Positions 36,094 through 46,043 of a stretch of 64,000 nucleotides of DNA are shown in pieces. The position numbers and the translations under genes were made by a program. This DNA is from Gordoniibacillus kamchatkensis (GTDB taxonomy: Bacteria > Bacillota > Bacilli > Paenibacillales > NBRC-103111): NCBI RefSeq assembly GCF_000829455.1, contig NZ_JXAK01000032.1, positions 1 through 64,000 of the forward strand, in the 5' to 3' direction. The notes beneath the pieces were generated by a model. It had not been told where the DNA came from. It saw only the letters and a program-made list of their open reading frames with translations, and did not search any database. The stretch's first letter is position 1. The number at the start of each line of letters is the position of its first letter.

Positions 36094-36612
36094 CTATGCG
36101 TCTTGACGTGGAGAATTATTCCTGCTGTTCGAGGCCGTCTTCCGGACCGGAGTCGGAGGGTGGGTGATGCCCGCGGTCAAATAAGCGTTCATGTTGTCCA
36201 GCTCCCGGCGGTACATCGAGCGGACGATCGGCGGTGACACGAGCCGTTCGGCCAAGCCCGCAAATCCGGGCTTGCAGGGGAAATCCGTCGTCAGCTTGAG
36301 CAGGCACTGCCGCCCGTTCGCGGACGGAGTCAACGTCCAAACGGTCGTCACACCCGCAGCTTCGTCACACTCCCTGACAATCCGACCCGGTTCCGGTTCT
36401 GTGACCGTCATCACGAGCGTCTGGCGGGCGCCCATCACGTTCATGCCCAAGCGAAAGACGGTTCCTGCGCCGTTTCCGCCCTGCAGCACCTCAAGCGATT
36501 CGAATTGTTTGGGCAAAATGCGGCGGTGCTCTTCCATGTCGATAACGACTTTGTAGACTTCTTGCAGCGGTGCGTCAATCATACGGCTAACGGCAACTTG
36601 ATAGGTTTTCAT
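36094..36612 (-). CDS. SRPBCC-family protein
   Basis: 172 residues with the START/Bet v1-like pattern: MIDAPLQEVYKVVIDMEEH at the N terminus, the central strands TLVMTVTEPEPGRIV and a long C-terminal helix. It binds hydrophobic ligands in its family; the ligand here is unknown. GGGAGG precedes ATG 36612 by 9 bases. The last 20 residues are charged and probably disordered. Confidence 0.82.
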   Translation of the reverse strand: MKTYQVAVSRMIDAPLQEVYKVVIDMEEHRRILPKQFESLEVLQGGNGAGTVFRLGMNVMGARQTLVMTVTEPEPGRIVRECDEAAGVTTVWTLTPSANGRQCLLKLTTDFPCKPGFAGLAERLVSPPIVRSMYRRELDNMNAYLTAGITHPPTPVRKTASNSRNNSPRQDA

Positions 36613-36688
36613 ATCCGGTTACCTCCCGATTGTTAGGGGTGCTCGGCGTCTTTTATCTATATGCAGGTCGCTCTGGGAAATGGCAGAA

Positions 36689-37156
36689 TTAGCGGTTTTG
36701 ATTGGCGGCTATCACTTTTTGCAGCTTAGGTCGCAGCTCGTTTATCATCGCTTCAAGCTCGTGATCGCTCGGTCTTACGTTGTCTGCATACATCAGGTTT
36801 TTGTCCGTCCACCAGACGGGACCTTTGGGGTTCGGCTCGTCGCTCCGCCTCGGGAATAAATGCCAGTGCAAATGCGCATCTCCGTTTCCAAGCAATTCAT
36901 AATTTAACTTGACCGGTTTGAAACAGTCGTACACGGCCTCGGCAACCCAGCTCATTTCCAGGAGAAAACGTCGCTTGGTCGCTGAGTCCAAGAAATGAAG
37001 CTCCGTTACATGATGCTTACAGATGAACAGCGTGTAGCCTTTGAAGAATTGGTGATCCCCGATTACGGCAAACCCTGTCTCTAATTCGGCTACAAAATAT
37101 GGATTTTTGTTATCCCTGATCATCGCAATTCTCTCACAGATGAAGCAGTCCCCCAT
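36689..37156 (-). CDS. HIT-family hydrolase
   Basis: 155 residues with the histidine triad in NGDAHLHWHLFPR and the preceding HHVTELHFLD. The N terminus has a CxxC pair (CFICER) that may bind zinc. Members hydrolyse nucleotide phosphoramidates or related dinucleotides. AAAGGGG lies 9 bases before ATG 37156. Confidence 0.92.
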   Translation of the reverse strand: MGDCFICERIAMIRDNKNPYFVAELETGFAVIGDHQFFKGYTLFICKHHVTELHFLDSATKRRFLLEMSWVAEAVYDCFKPVKLNYELLGNGDAHLHWHLFPRRSDEPNPKGPVWWTDKNLMYADNVRPSDHELEAMINELRPKLQKVIAANQNR

Positions 37157-37368
37157 AAAAATCGCCCCTTTTTCCAGTTATTATAAATATCATACAGGTC
37201 AGAAGGGGCGGGAGGTATGTGGTTATGGCATTAATTCATGGGTTTTTGTGACCTCTAAGTTTAAAACGCAAAAGCGAAATGAAATCAATCCGAACAGTAT
37301 GAAAAGCATCCGTTTACAATGAGTTATGCTTCGTGGAAAGGAAGTTTATTTATACGGTTTCAAGAGGA

Positions 37369-38289
37369 TTATTGTTGGAGCGCATTCTCGATACTGTGCC
37401 GAGCGGCCTCGACAAGAGCATCGTCGCCCAGGTCATGGCCGTATACAAGGAGCACAAAGGCTGCGAACAAGGCGAAAAAACGGGCAAGCCGCCGCGAGGT
37501 ATCGTCCGCTTCCCCGTATAAGGCGAAAAACGACTCGCGCGCCTCGGCAGGAATGTAGCTGTATACAATCGACAAATCCAGCGCCGGGTCGCCGATATGG
37601 ACGTCGCCCCAGTCGATGACTCCGGTCAGCACGCCACGTTCGTCCGCGAGGACGTTGCGGATATGAAGATCCCCGTGAACGAGAGTTTTGGTGCGGCTGC
37701 CGATCATGCCTATGTCGGTCCTGATGCTCTCCATCACAGCGTGGACAGGGGTGTCCTCCAGCCACAGCCGGTGCTGCCGGGCCTCTCCCAGCCGCTCGGC
37801 CAGCTGGTTGAGCCGTTTGGCCAAGTCCGTCCTGCCGTGCGTATCGTCGGATACCCCGAGAGAACGGGCCTTCTCGACCGGAAAACGGTGCAGCTCGCGC
37901 AAAAACCCGGCAATCGCAGGAACAGCCTGAGCCTTGACGGCAGCCGGAACCGGTCCCGGCTATTTGCCGCGCACGAAACTGAACCCGGCGAACGGCCATG
38001 GATAATCCGCTGCGGGCGATCCGGAGCAGTACAGCTTCGGAATGTCGAGCGGCATGTCAAGCCCCGCAAGCGCCGGCAAAATCGCGCATTCTCGCTGCAG
38101 CAACGCTATAGCGATGTCGCGCCGGGGAAACCGAAAAGCGTAAGCTTCGTTCACAAGATAGACGGTGTTGTCAAAGCCTTCGCCCGCCGTTTCCAGGCGG
38201 ACCGGAGCGAGCTCCGGGAACTGCTCCGCAATAAGCCGCGCCGCTTGAGCGGAATCGACAACGTGTTCCGGCGTCCATACAGGGTTCAT
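37369..38289 (-). pseudogene. Aminoglycoside phosphotransferase-family protein with an in-frame amber codon
   Basis: Kinase-like protein of about 306 residues. The N lobe (TAGEGFDNTVYLVN, FRFPRRDIAI) and the catalytic lobe (VHGDLHIRNVL, VIDWGDVHIGDP) are in the same reading frame but separated by TAG at 37960-37962, after FVRGK. AGGAGG lies 8 bases before ATG 38289. Unlike the other broken genes here this is a nonsense change rather than an indel. Related proteins phosphorylate aminoglycosides, macrolides, choline or homoserine; the true substrate cannot be read. Confidence 0.82.
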
Positions 38290-38390
38290 ACTGCACACCT
38301 CCTAACGCTGGTCCTTTCGTATACATTCCGTGCTCCATCCGCACTTCTTCCGCTGTTATCACGGTCCTCCTCACAATGCTCCTTGCGAGG

Positions 38391-41300
38391 CTACCATTCC
38401 ACCCATTCGCGGCGCAGCGCGAACAAATCGCGCAGCTCGTCGGTGGACAGCTCCGTAATCCAGTTCTCGCCGCCGCCGACGATTTGCTGGCTGAGGTCGG
38501 CCTTGCGCTCGATCAGTTCGTCGATGCGCTCCTCCAGCGTGCCGAGCGTGACGAATTTGTGCACCTGCACGTGCCGGGTTTGGCCGATGCGGAAGGCGCG
38601 GTCGGTCGCCTGATTTTCCACGGCGGGGTTCCACCAGCGGTCAAAATGGAACACATGGTTTGCCGCAGTCAAGTTGAGCCCCGTGCCTCCGGCCTTCAAG
38701 GAGAGCAGGAACACCGCGCCCGCCTCCTCGTCCGGCAGCGACTCGTTCTGAAACGCCGCGACCATCCGGTCTCGCGTCGCTTTCGGCGTGCCGCCGTGCA
38801 GGAACAGCACCTTCTCGCTAAGCTCCTGCTCCATAATGCGCTGCAGCATGTGGCCGGTTTCCACGAACTGCGTGAACACGAGGCAGCGGTCGCCTTCCTG
38901 CCGCAGCTCTTGCACCATTTCGAGCAGCCGTTCGACTTTGTTCGAGCGGTTTCGCCACGGCGCCGAAGCCGGCTCCCGCAGCAGCAGCGACGGATGGTTG
39001 CACAGCTGCTTCAGCCTGGTCAGCGCGGACAAGATTAGACCGCGGCGCTCCATCAGCGGCAGCTTGTCGATGCGCTCGAACATGTCGCGGATGAAGTTTT
39101 CGTACAGTGATCCTTGCTCTGCCGTCAGGGAGATGAACGTTTTGGACTCGTTCTTCTCCGGCAGATCGAGCTGGATCGCCGGGTCTTTCTTCAACCGCCG
39201 CAGCAGGAACGGCCGGATCAGCTTCTGCATCTGCCGCATCAGCTCGGAGTCGCGCGTCTTCTCGATGGCTGTCACGTAACGATGCGTGAATTCGCGGATC
39301 GAGCCGAGGTACCCCGGGTTGATAAAATCGAATATCGACCACAGCTCGGTCAGCCGATTTTCGATCGGAGTGCCGGTCAGCGCGATACGGTGGTAGCCGG
39401 ACAGGCGGCGAATGGCGGACGCCTGCTTCGTGTAGGCGTTTTTGATGTTTTGCGCTTCGTCAAGGCAGATCGAATTCCACTCCACTTTGGCGAGCTCGGC
39501 TTCGTCCAGATGCGACAGCGTATATGAAGTCAGCACGAGGTCGAAATCTTTGACGGCTTCGCGGAAAGCATCGCCCTTAATGCGCTGCGGGCCGTAGTGG
39601 AGATACACCCGAAGCGACGGCGCGAAGCGCTTCAGCTCCATCTGCCAGTTACCGAGCACGGACGTCGGGCAGATGAGGAGAGAAGGCTCGGGGGGATTTT
39701 CGTTTTCCTTGACGTGAAGCAGGTAGGAGATCCATTGGATCGTTTTGCCGAGCCCCATGTCGTCCGCCAGACAGCCCCCCAGGCCGAAGCGGCGCAGGAA
39801 CAGGAGCCAGGACGCGCCCTCGGCCTGGTAATGGCGGAGCGTGCCGCGGAACGATGCGGACGGCTCGAACTGCGGAATGTCCATTGCGCTCGTCAGCTGG
39901 CTGGCCATGTGGCGCAGCTGATCGTTCAGCTCCACCTCGAGCAGCAGCTGCCGGTTCCAATCTTCGTCCGCCTCCAGCTCGGCATTCGGGATGGCGGCCG
40001 TCTGGCCGCCGGCAAAATGGAGCGCCAGCGCCTCGCGCAGCGACAGCCCGTTCTTTTTGCGGGCTTGTGCCAGCACCTGTTCCAGCTGCGCCAGCGTAGC
40101 GGCGTCAAGCTGTATCCATTGGCCGCGAATGCGGACGAGCTGCCTTTTCTCGGCAAGCAGCTGGCGGAATTCCGCTTCGCTCAACTCCAGGTCGCCGACG
40201 GCGAGCTTCCAGTCGAACTCCATAATTTGCTGCAGGCCGAACATCGACTCCCCGCCGGTGCCGACCGACGACCGCAGCTTCGCCTTCAGGCGCGGCCGCT
40301 GCTTGCGCAGCCGGTCCCACCACGCCGGGAGAAATACGGCACAGCCGGCTTCGGCAAGGCGCACGCTCGCTTCGGCGAGGAAGCGCCACGCCTCCTCCGA
40401 GGTGAGCTCGGAACGCAGCGCGGCCGACACGTCCGGCCCGCCGCCGGGGCGGGCGGGCGGCGCCGATTTGAGGGCGACAGCGTTGGAGCTTTTGGCGTCG
40501 GGAGCGGCTGCTGCCAATTTGTCGGGGCCGGTGGCGTCCCCGGTAGCAGTTTCGGCTGCTGTGGAATGCTCGGCCGCGCCGGTCACATCCTGAGCGGCGG
40601 CATCGCCGGTGGCCGATTCGCCTTCCAGGGTATGGTCGAAGGCCTTAGCGGCACCCACGGCGGTTGATATATTCTCTGTTGAAATGGCGGCATCGCGAGC
40701 GGCGTTCTCGGCGACGCTTTCGCCTCCTTTGTAACGATCAGTAGCGCCGGTGCCATCCTCAGCACCTACGATGGTTCCGTCGGCATTCTCCGTTGCGTTA
40801 GCCGGGGTCCCGGCGCTTGCCGTTTTACCGCCGTCAGCTCGGTCGGCGCCAAGCCACGGCACAAGCCGCACCATCTTCGCAACATCGCGGCGGATGCGCC
40901 CCAGCTCCGGCAGCCATGCCTCCGGCAGCGGCGGTTCGTCCGGCGCCGGGTTGCCGTCCGCATCCGTAACGGTGCGGAGCACGTCTTTGCGCTCGCGGTC
41001 CTGCAGCACGAGCCGAAGCTGCCAGACGTAGCCATCCAGCGGCTCGACGAGCTGCAGGCACGTGCGGAACGGCGAAGGGTCGCGCTGCCAGCCGATGGCG
41101 ACAAGCCAGTCCTCCTCATCCAGCCACAGCTCCTCCGGCGGGAGTTCCCCGCGCCGCATCGCGGGAAACGCTGCCTCGAGCCGGCGCAGGGTGGCCTTCT
41201 GCGCGCCGTCCTCGTCGACCCAGGACGGCACGAGCGCGTCCAGCCAGCGCTTTACCTCCGGTGTCACGAGGGGCCGCACGTCTTCGTCCAGCTCCAGCTT

Positions 41301-41675
41301 CCAGCCGATCTCGCCAGTCCGCCATTTGGCGTAATCCGGCATGAAACGGCCCTCGGTCAGAGCGCGCCGCACCGGATGCGCCAGCTGCCGCAGCGCCGCC
41401 GCCTCCCGGCTCCAGCCGATCGAAGCGTGCTGCGCAGGCGCCGGCTCGGCAAAATAGTCGAGCGCTTCAACCGCCGGCAGCTCCACGCCTTCCTTGCCCT
41501 GCCATTCGGCCGTTTCCACAAATGTGCCGTAGAACGAAGGTGCATGCCACGCGAACAGCAGGTGCTTCAGTTCCATAGCGTCCCAGACTCCGCCCGTACT
41601 GCGGGCGCCCCACAGAAAGAGTGAACCTCCCGGCATCCATTCCACATTTACGGTCATCGTCGCAGTATCGATCAC
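38391..41675 (-). CDS. SNF2-family DEAD/DEAH helicase
   Basis: ATP-dependent DNA translocase of about 1094 residues. The N-terminal half (to about 560) contains the bacterial SNF2-associated region and a low-complexity Ala/Thr/Asp/Glu-rich stretch at about 275-415. The motor has motif I DDMGLGKT (near 640), motif II DEAQ (near 740), motif III LTGTPIENR, and motifs V/VI (GGTGLNLT, DRAFRIGQ) near 1000. AAAGGAGG is too close to ATG 41684, so GTG 41675 is the better start. It lies downstream of the SWIM zinc-finger gene in the same direction, a recurring pairing in Gram-positive bacteria; a role in DNA repair or genome maintenance is inferred. Confidence 0.93.
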   Translation of the reverse strand: MIDTATMTVNVEWMPGGSLFLWGARSTGGVWDAMELKHLLFAWHAPSFYGTFVETAEWQGKEGVELPAVEALDYFAEPAPAQHASIGWSREAAALRQLAHPVRRALTEGRFMPDYAKWRTGEIGWKLELDEDVRPLVTPEVKRWLDALVPSWVDEDGAQKATLRRLEAAFPAMRRGELPPEELWLDEEDWLVAIGWQRDPSPFRTCLQLVEPLDGYVWQLRLVLQDRERKDVLRTVTDADGNPAPDEPPLPEAWLPELGRIRRDVAKMVRLVPWLGADRADGGKTASAGTPANATENADGTIVGAEDGTGATDRYKGGESVAENAARDAAISTENISTAVGAAKAFDHTLEGESATGDAAAQDVTGAAEHSTAAETATGDATGPDKLAAAAPDAKSSNAVALKSAPPARPGGGPDVSAALRSELTSEEAWRFLAEASVRLAEAGCAVFLPAWWDRLRKQRPRLKAKLRSSVGTGGESMFGLQQIMEFDWKLAVGDLELSEAEFRQLLAEKRQLVRIRGQWIQLDAATLAQLEQVLAQARKKNGLSLREALALHFAGGQTAAIPNAELEADEDWNRQLLLEVELNDQLRHMASQLTSAMDIPQFEPSASFRGTLRHYQAEGASWLLFLRRFGLGGCLADDMGLGKTIQWISYLLHVKENENPPEPSLLICPTSVLGNWQMELKRFAPSLRVYLHYGPQRIKGDAFREAVKDFDLVLTSYTLSHLDEAELAKVEWNSICLDEAQNIKNAYTKQASAIRRLSGYHRIALTGTPIENRLTELWSIFDFINPGYLGSIREFTHRYVTAIEKTRDSELMRQMQKLIRPFLLRRLKKDPAIQLDLPEKNESKTFISLTAEQGSLYENFIRDMFERIDKLPLMERRGLILSALTRLKQLCNHPSLLLREPASAPWRNRSNKVERLLEMVQELRQEGDRCLVFTQFVETGHMLQRIMEQELSEKVLFLHGGTPKATRDRMVAAFQNESLPDEEAGAVFLLSLKAGGTGLNLTAANHVFHFDRWWNPAVENQATDRAFRIGQTRHVQVHKFVTLGTLEERIDELIERKADLSQQIVGGGENWITELSTDELRDLFALRREWVEW

Positions 41676-41740
41676 GGAACGCATGCCTCCTTTCGGCGAA
41701 AAATACCGGCACCTTGGCTAGCCTTCACTGCCGTTACCGG

Positions 41741-41990
41741 CGACCGTCATGTTACCTGTGCAGCCCGCGCATTTTGCCGTGCATCCCCACAGTCCTATCC
41801 GCCAACTGTCGCAGGTGTCTGTATCCGTCACGTCCCCGGTGCTACTATATCAGCGGCCGTCGCGTTACCTGTGCGGCCCGCGCATATTTGCCATGCATCC
41901 CCGCAACCATACCCGCCAACTGTCGCAGGTGTCTGTATCCGTCACATTCCCGGTGCTACTATATCAGCGACCGTCGAGTCACTGTTGAAG
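41741..41990. repeat. Tandem 113-bp duplication upstream of the SNF2 gene
   Basis: Two units, starting at 41741 and 41854, plus the beginning of a third at 41968. Each contains GCCAACTGTCGCAGGTGTC and GGTGCTACTATATCAG. On the minus strand each unit includes TATAGT preceded by TGA, a possible extended -10 element, so promoter sequences may be duplicated. It occupies the 360-bp gap between the SWIM gene stop and the SNF2 gene start. Confidence 0.8.
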
Positions 41991-42043
41991 CCTGCACATG
42001 CCGCCCCGCGCGTCCACTTGGCCAGCCCCACACCAGCTTCGCA

Positions 42044-43663
42044 TTACCGTGTGGGCGGCACCGCATATCCGGTCCGCTTCAGCTCTTCCTGAAACGCCCG
42101 CAACCGCGCAAACTTCATGGCCAGACGGTGCACATAGCGCTCCCATTCGGCCTCGCGGCCGAGCCGCTTGTAGTAGGCCTGGAGCTTTTTCAGCAGCTTG
42201 ATGGCGGTTTTGTAGGACGTGCGGTTTTTCTCCAGCACCGCCCGCTCGACGGCTTGCGTATATAGCGGCAACAGCAGCGCAGGGTCGTGCTGCTCAACCG
42301 CCTTCAGCTCTGCCGCATACAAGTTGAGAGGCGAAATCCGATTCGAGAGCTGCAGGTCGACCCATTGCCGGTAGCGCTGCGTCTGCAGCAAGTACGCCGT
42401 GTAATAATAGTACGAACGCGGCAGCAGCGATTCCATCGTCTCTACCCATTCCGCGTCCGATTCCTGATGCTTCACCGCATCCGTCCAATATTGGCACAGC
42501 GTGCGGAAATCGTCGTGCGACGCGGTCGGCATCGCCGGCTTTAACCAGCGCAGCCAGCGCAGCAGCCCTTCCGTATCGCCGGCCTCGTGGGATTCCCGCA
42601 AATACAGAAAAAAGTCCCCCGGCCGCATGACGGTCAGCTTCTCCAGACGTTTCGGCAGCTGTCCGCCGTCCGCACCCATAAGCACGTCAAAATGCGCCCT
42701 GGCAAGCGTTAGCGCCGTATGCCTGCGAACAGCCGCCCCGCCAGCCCCAGCCTCGGCCGCGAGCCGCTCGTCGAGCCATGCCGCTTCCTCCTCGCGCCAT
42801 TCCCGAACCGGGATATGCCGCCACAAGTAACGGTATACATACAGCCAATCGACCGGCGATTCTTTGCCGCTTAAAGCCCACTCCCTGAGCAGCGCCAGCG
42901 TTTCCCGCCATAGCTTCCGCTCGCCGGCCAGCACTGCGGGCGGCAAATCTTGCATCGTTTCCTTCAGCATCTCCACGCATTGCCCTGCCGTCTGCTTACT
43001 GCCCGTCTCGTGATAATAAGATAAATACGAAGCCTTCGTTTCCAAGTAAAAATATTCGATCTTGCGCAGCATGAACAGCACGACATGGAGCCGGTACAGC
43101 CGCAGCGGCCCCTCCTCCCAGCCTCCGGCGAACGGCAGCAGCGACTCCCAGGCGGCGTCGCGGAACGACTCGATCGAATATTGATGCGAGACCGAATACC
43201 CATAAAACCGCTGCTCGAAAAATCGCTGCCACTCCGCGGCCGGCCCCTTCGGCTCCGGCGGGAGGGCGCGCGATTCCGGCTTCGCCGCTTTGGCCGCTGC
43301 CGTTTTCGACAGCCGCGCCCGCTGCAGGGTCGCTTGCTTCAGCTCCGCCAGCAGCAGCTCCGGCCGTCCGTAGGGAGCGTACAAATAAAACACGACCGAG
43401 GCGATATGCTCGCACATGTCGTCAAGCGGACAAGAGCATTCGCTGTTTTCGAACGATTCGATGTCCACCGTCACTTCATGCGGCTTCCGGTCGCCATCCA
43501 GCACCGAAGCGTAGATGAGCGTGCCGTAGCGCAGCTCGGCCTGCACGATTTTGCCTTTATGGTAATGTTCCCAGCCGCGCTCCAGAACGGCCGCGTCGAA
43601 GCGCTTCGGGGCTTGCTGAATCAAATATTGGATGCGGTTTTTCGGGAGCTGCAGCTTCAGCAC
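42044..43663 (-). CDS. SWIM zinc-finger protein
   Basis: About 539 residues. Near the N terminus is the SWIM motif CxCx(n)CxH (SECSCPLDDMCEHIASVVFYL, shown in part as ECSCPLDDMCEH), a zinc-binding module for DNA or protein contact. The rest is helical with TPR-like character. GGAGGTG lies 8 bases before GTG 43663. The gene precedes the SNF2 helicase, and the two probably form a functional pair; the mechanism is not known to me. Confidence 0.9.
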   Translation of the reverse strand: MLKLQLPKNRIQYLIQQAPKRFDAAVLERGWEHYHKGKIVQAELRYGTLIYASVLDGDRKPHEVTVDIESFENSECSCPLDDMCEHIASVVFYLYAPYGRPELLLAELKQATLQRARLSKTAAAKAAKPESRALPPEPKGPAAEWQRFFEQRFYGYSVSHQYSIESFRDAAWESLLPFAGGWEEGPLRLYRLHVVLFMLRKIEYFYLETKASYLSYYHETGSKQTAGQCVEMLKETMQDLPPAVLAGERKLWRETLALLREWALSGKESPVDWLYVYRYLWRHIPVREWREEEAAWLDERLAAEAGAGGAAVRRHTALTLARAHFDVLMGADGGQLPKRLEKLTVMRPGDFFLYLRESHEAGDTEGLLRWLRWLKPAMPTASHDDFRTLCQYWTDAVKHQESDAEWVETMESLLPRSYYYYTAYLLQTQRYRQWVDLQLSNRISPLNLYAAELKAVEQHDPALLLPLYTQAVERAVLEKNRTSYKTAIKLLKKLQAYYKRLGREAEWERYVHRLAMKFARLRAFQEELKRTGYAVPPTR

Positions 43664-43952
43664 GCCCGGTTCACCTCCGCTTCGCGCCGCCACGTTCGGC
43701 GCGCGAGGCGCAGCCGAAGTTCAGGCGCGGCTAATACGTTTAAGGGAGCCCCCGCGCTGCAAAACAGCACCATCCGCGCGTGTTCCCCGTCACGAAGCAA
43801 AAAAAGCTCTTCCCCTCAGTGTATCACGATTTTCTCGCTTTTGCCTACGTATTAGCTTTGGCTGGAAAAGGCCCAAATAAACGGTCGGCGGCCCGCTCGC
43901 TTTCGTGATATGATACGGAGTGACGATACCGAATGGCAAGGAGCTTTTATTC

Positions 43953-45740
43953 ATGCTTACAGAGGCGCAGAAGCTGCTGAAACAATATTACGGTTACACG
44001 TCGTTCCGCCCCGGGCAGGAGCACATTATCCGCTCGCTGCTGGAAGGGCGCGACACGCTCGGCATTATGCCGACGGGCGGCGGCAAGTCGATCTGCTACC
44101 AAATTCCGGCGCTCCTGATGAAGGGGCTTACGCTGGTCGTTTCGCCGCTCATTTCGCTCATGAAAGACCAGGTCGACGCGCTGGGGACGCTCGGCATCCC
44201 GGCCGCTTCCATCAACTCGACGCTGACCGGCAGCGAAGTCGGCCGCGTGCTGCGCGAGGCCGAGAGCGGGCGGCTGCGCCTGCTCTACGTCGCCCCGGAG
44301 CGGCTCGAATCCGACTGGTTCCGGGAGCGCGTGCGCGAGCTGAACATTCCGTTCGTCGCGGTTGACGAGGCGCACTGCGTGTCGCAGTGGGGGCATGATT
44401 TTCGCCCGAGCTATACGGCGATTTCGCCGTTTTTGCGCAGCTTGCCGAAGCGGCCGCTCGTCGCCGCCTTCACTGCAACCGCGACGCCGGAGGTGAAGCG
44501 CGACATCGCCGATTTGCTGGAGCTGGAGCAGCCGGAGATCGTGATCACCGGCTTCGCCCGCGACAACCTGGCCCTGCATATTCTGCGCGGCGAAAATAAG
44601 CGCGACTACATCACGCGTTACGTGCAGGCGCACTCGCACCAGCCGGGCATCGTCTATGCGGCGACGCGGCGCGAAGTCGAGGAAGTGTACGAGATGCTGC
44701 GCAAAAAAGGCGTCGCCGCCGGCAAGTACCATGCCGGAATGGCCGACGCCGAGCGGGCTGCGGCTCAGGAGGCCTTTTTGTACGACGATGTCCGCGTCAT
44801 GGTGGCGACGAACGCATTCGGGATGGGGATCGACAAGTCCAACGTGCGCTACGTCATCCATCACAACATGCCGAAGAATATGGAAGCTTATTACCAGGAA
44901 GCCGGCCGTGCGGGGCGCGACGGGGAGCCTGGAGAGTGCATTTTGCTGTTTGGGGCGCAAGACATCCTGACGCAAAAATTTTTCATCGAGCAGAGCAACC
45001 TCTCCCCCGAGCGCAAATCGAACGAGTACAAAAAGCTGCAGGCGATGGTCGACTTCTGCTACACGCCGAAATGTTTGCGCAGCGCGATTCTGCAGTATTT
45101 CGGCGACACGCAGGAGGATGAGCCGTGCGGCATGTGCTCCTCGTGCAAGGACGACCGGGAGACGGTCGACATTACGGTCGAAGCGCAAAAAATTTTCTCC
45201 TGCATCAAGCGCATGCGCGAACGGTTCGGCATCTCGATGGTGGCCAGCGTGCTCAAGGGCTCTGGCGCCAAAAAGGTGCTGGAGTACCGGTTCAACGAGC
45301 TGCCGACGTACGGCATTATGAGGAATTTCACGGAGAAGGATATCTCCGACCTGATCAACGTGCTCGTGGCGGAAGGCTATCTCGGCTTGTCCGAGGGGCA
45401 GTATCCGACGCTCAAGCTGCAGGAAGGCGCGTTGGAAGTGCTGCAAGGGCGGGTAACCGTTTATCAGAAAATCGCCCGCAAGCCCGCTGCGGCGGCTGCC
45501 GGCGATGACGGCCTGTTCGAGCGCCTGCGCCAGCTGCGCAAAGAGCTGGCGCAGCGCGACAAGGTGCCGCCGTACATCGTGTTCTCGGACAGCACCTTGC
45601 GCGAGATGAGCGAGTTGCGACCGATTACGGCGGCGGAGCTGCTGAACGTGAAGGGCGTCGGCGAGGCGAAGTTCCGCTCCTACGGCGCGGCGTTCCTCGA
45701 CGTGCTGCAGCGCTGGGTGAGCGGGGAGCGCACAGGGTAG
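43953..45740 (+). CDS. recQ: ATP-dependent DNA helicase RecQ
   Basis: 3'-5' helicase of 595 residues. Order: motif 0 and Walker A (FRPGQEHI, MPTGGGKS), DEAH with the aromatic-rich loop (VDEAHCVSQWGHDFRPSY), helicase C lobe (GMGIDKSNVRYVIHHNMPKN in part, QEAGRAGRDGE), the RQC zinc cysteines (CGMCSSC) and a C-terminal HRDC domain (RELAQRDKVPPYIVFSD in part). AAGGAG lies 9 bases before ATG 43953. Divergent from the SWIM-SNF2 genes. Confidence 0.96.
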   Translation: MLTEAQKLLKQYYGYTSFRPGQEHIIRSLLEGRDTLGIMPTGGGKSICYQIPALLMKGLTLVVSPLISLMKDQVDALGTLGIPAASINSTLTGSEVGRVLREAESGRLRLLYVAPERLESDWFRERVRELNIPFVAVDEAHCVSQWGHDFRPSYTAISPFLRSLPKRPLVAAFTATATPEVKRDIADLLELEQPEIVITGFARDNLALHILRGENKRDYITRYVQAHSHQPGIVYAATRREVEEVYEMLRKKGVAAGKYHAGMADAERAAAQEAFLYDDVRVMVATNAFGMGIDKSNVRYVIHHNMPKNMEAYYQEAGRAGRDGEPGECILLFGAQDILTQKFFIEQSNLSPERKSNEYKKLQAMVDFCYTPKCLRSAILQYFGDTQEDEPCGMCSSCKDDRETVDITVEAQKIFSCIKRMRERFGISMVASVLKGSGAKKVLEYRFNELPTYGIMRNFTEKDISDLINVLVAEGYLGLSEGQYPTLKLQEGALEVLQGRVTVYQKIARKPAAAAAGDDGLFERLRQLRKELAQRDKVPPYIVFSDSTLREMSELRPITAAELLNVKGVGEAKFRSYGAAFLDVLQRWVSGERTG

Positions 45741-46043
45741 GCGGCCGGGAGCGGAGATCGAGCGCCGGGAGTATGCGGGGCGACGACCGCGGGCTGCCCG
45801 CCGGGCGTGGGCAGTGAGAGCGGCAGGGAGCGGATGGCACTGGTGAGTGCGGTATCTTTGCGGCAAGAGGTGCGGGTGCGTGTTGGGCATTCCGATCATG
45901 CGGCGGGCCAATACGCGCTCATGTAAGGCCAGGCTGGAGCGGTTATGGCTGGGTGCGCTTGCAACTAAAATTTGCGGCGCCCTCGCTGGATCGCTTCGCC
46001 CCGGGGTGAAGTTTCCTCACCCTCTCGCCCCAATGCATCAGCA
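45741..46043. other. Intergenic region after recQ
   Basis: About 300 bp of GC-rich sequence without a convincing gene or terminator; the phased palindrome array begins at 46044. Confidence 0.4.

Noticed and set aside
43947-45911. 654-codon minus-strand frame
   Set aside because: Antisense of recQ.
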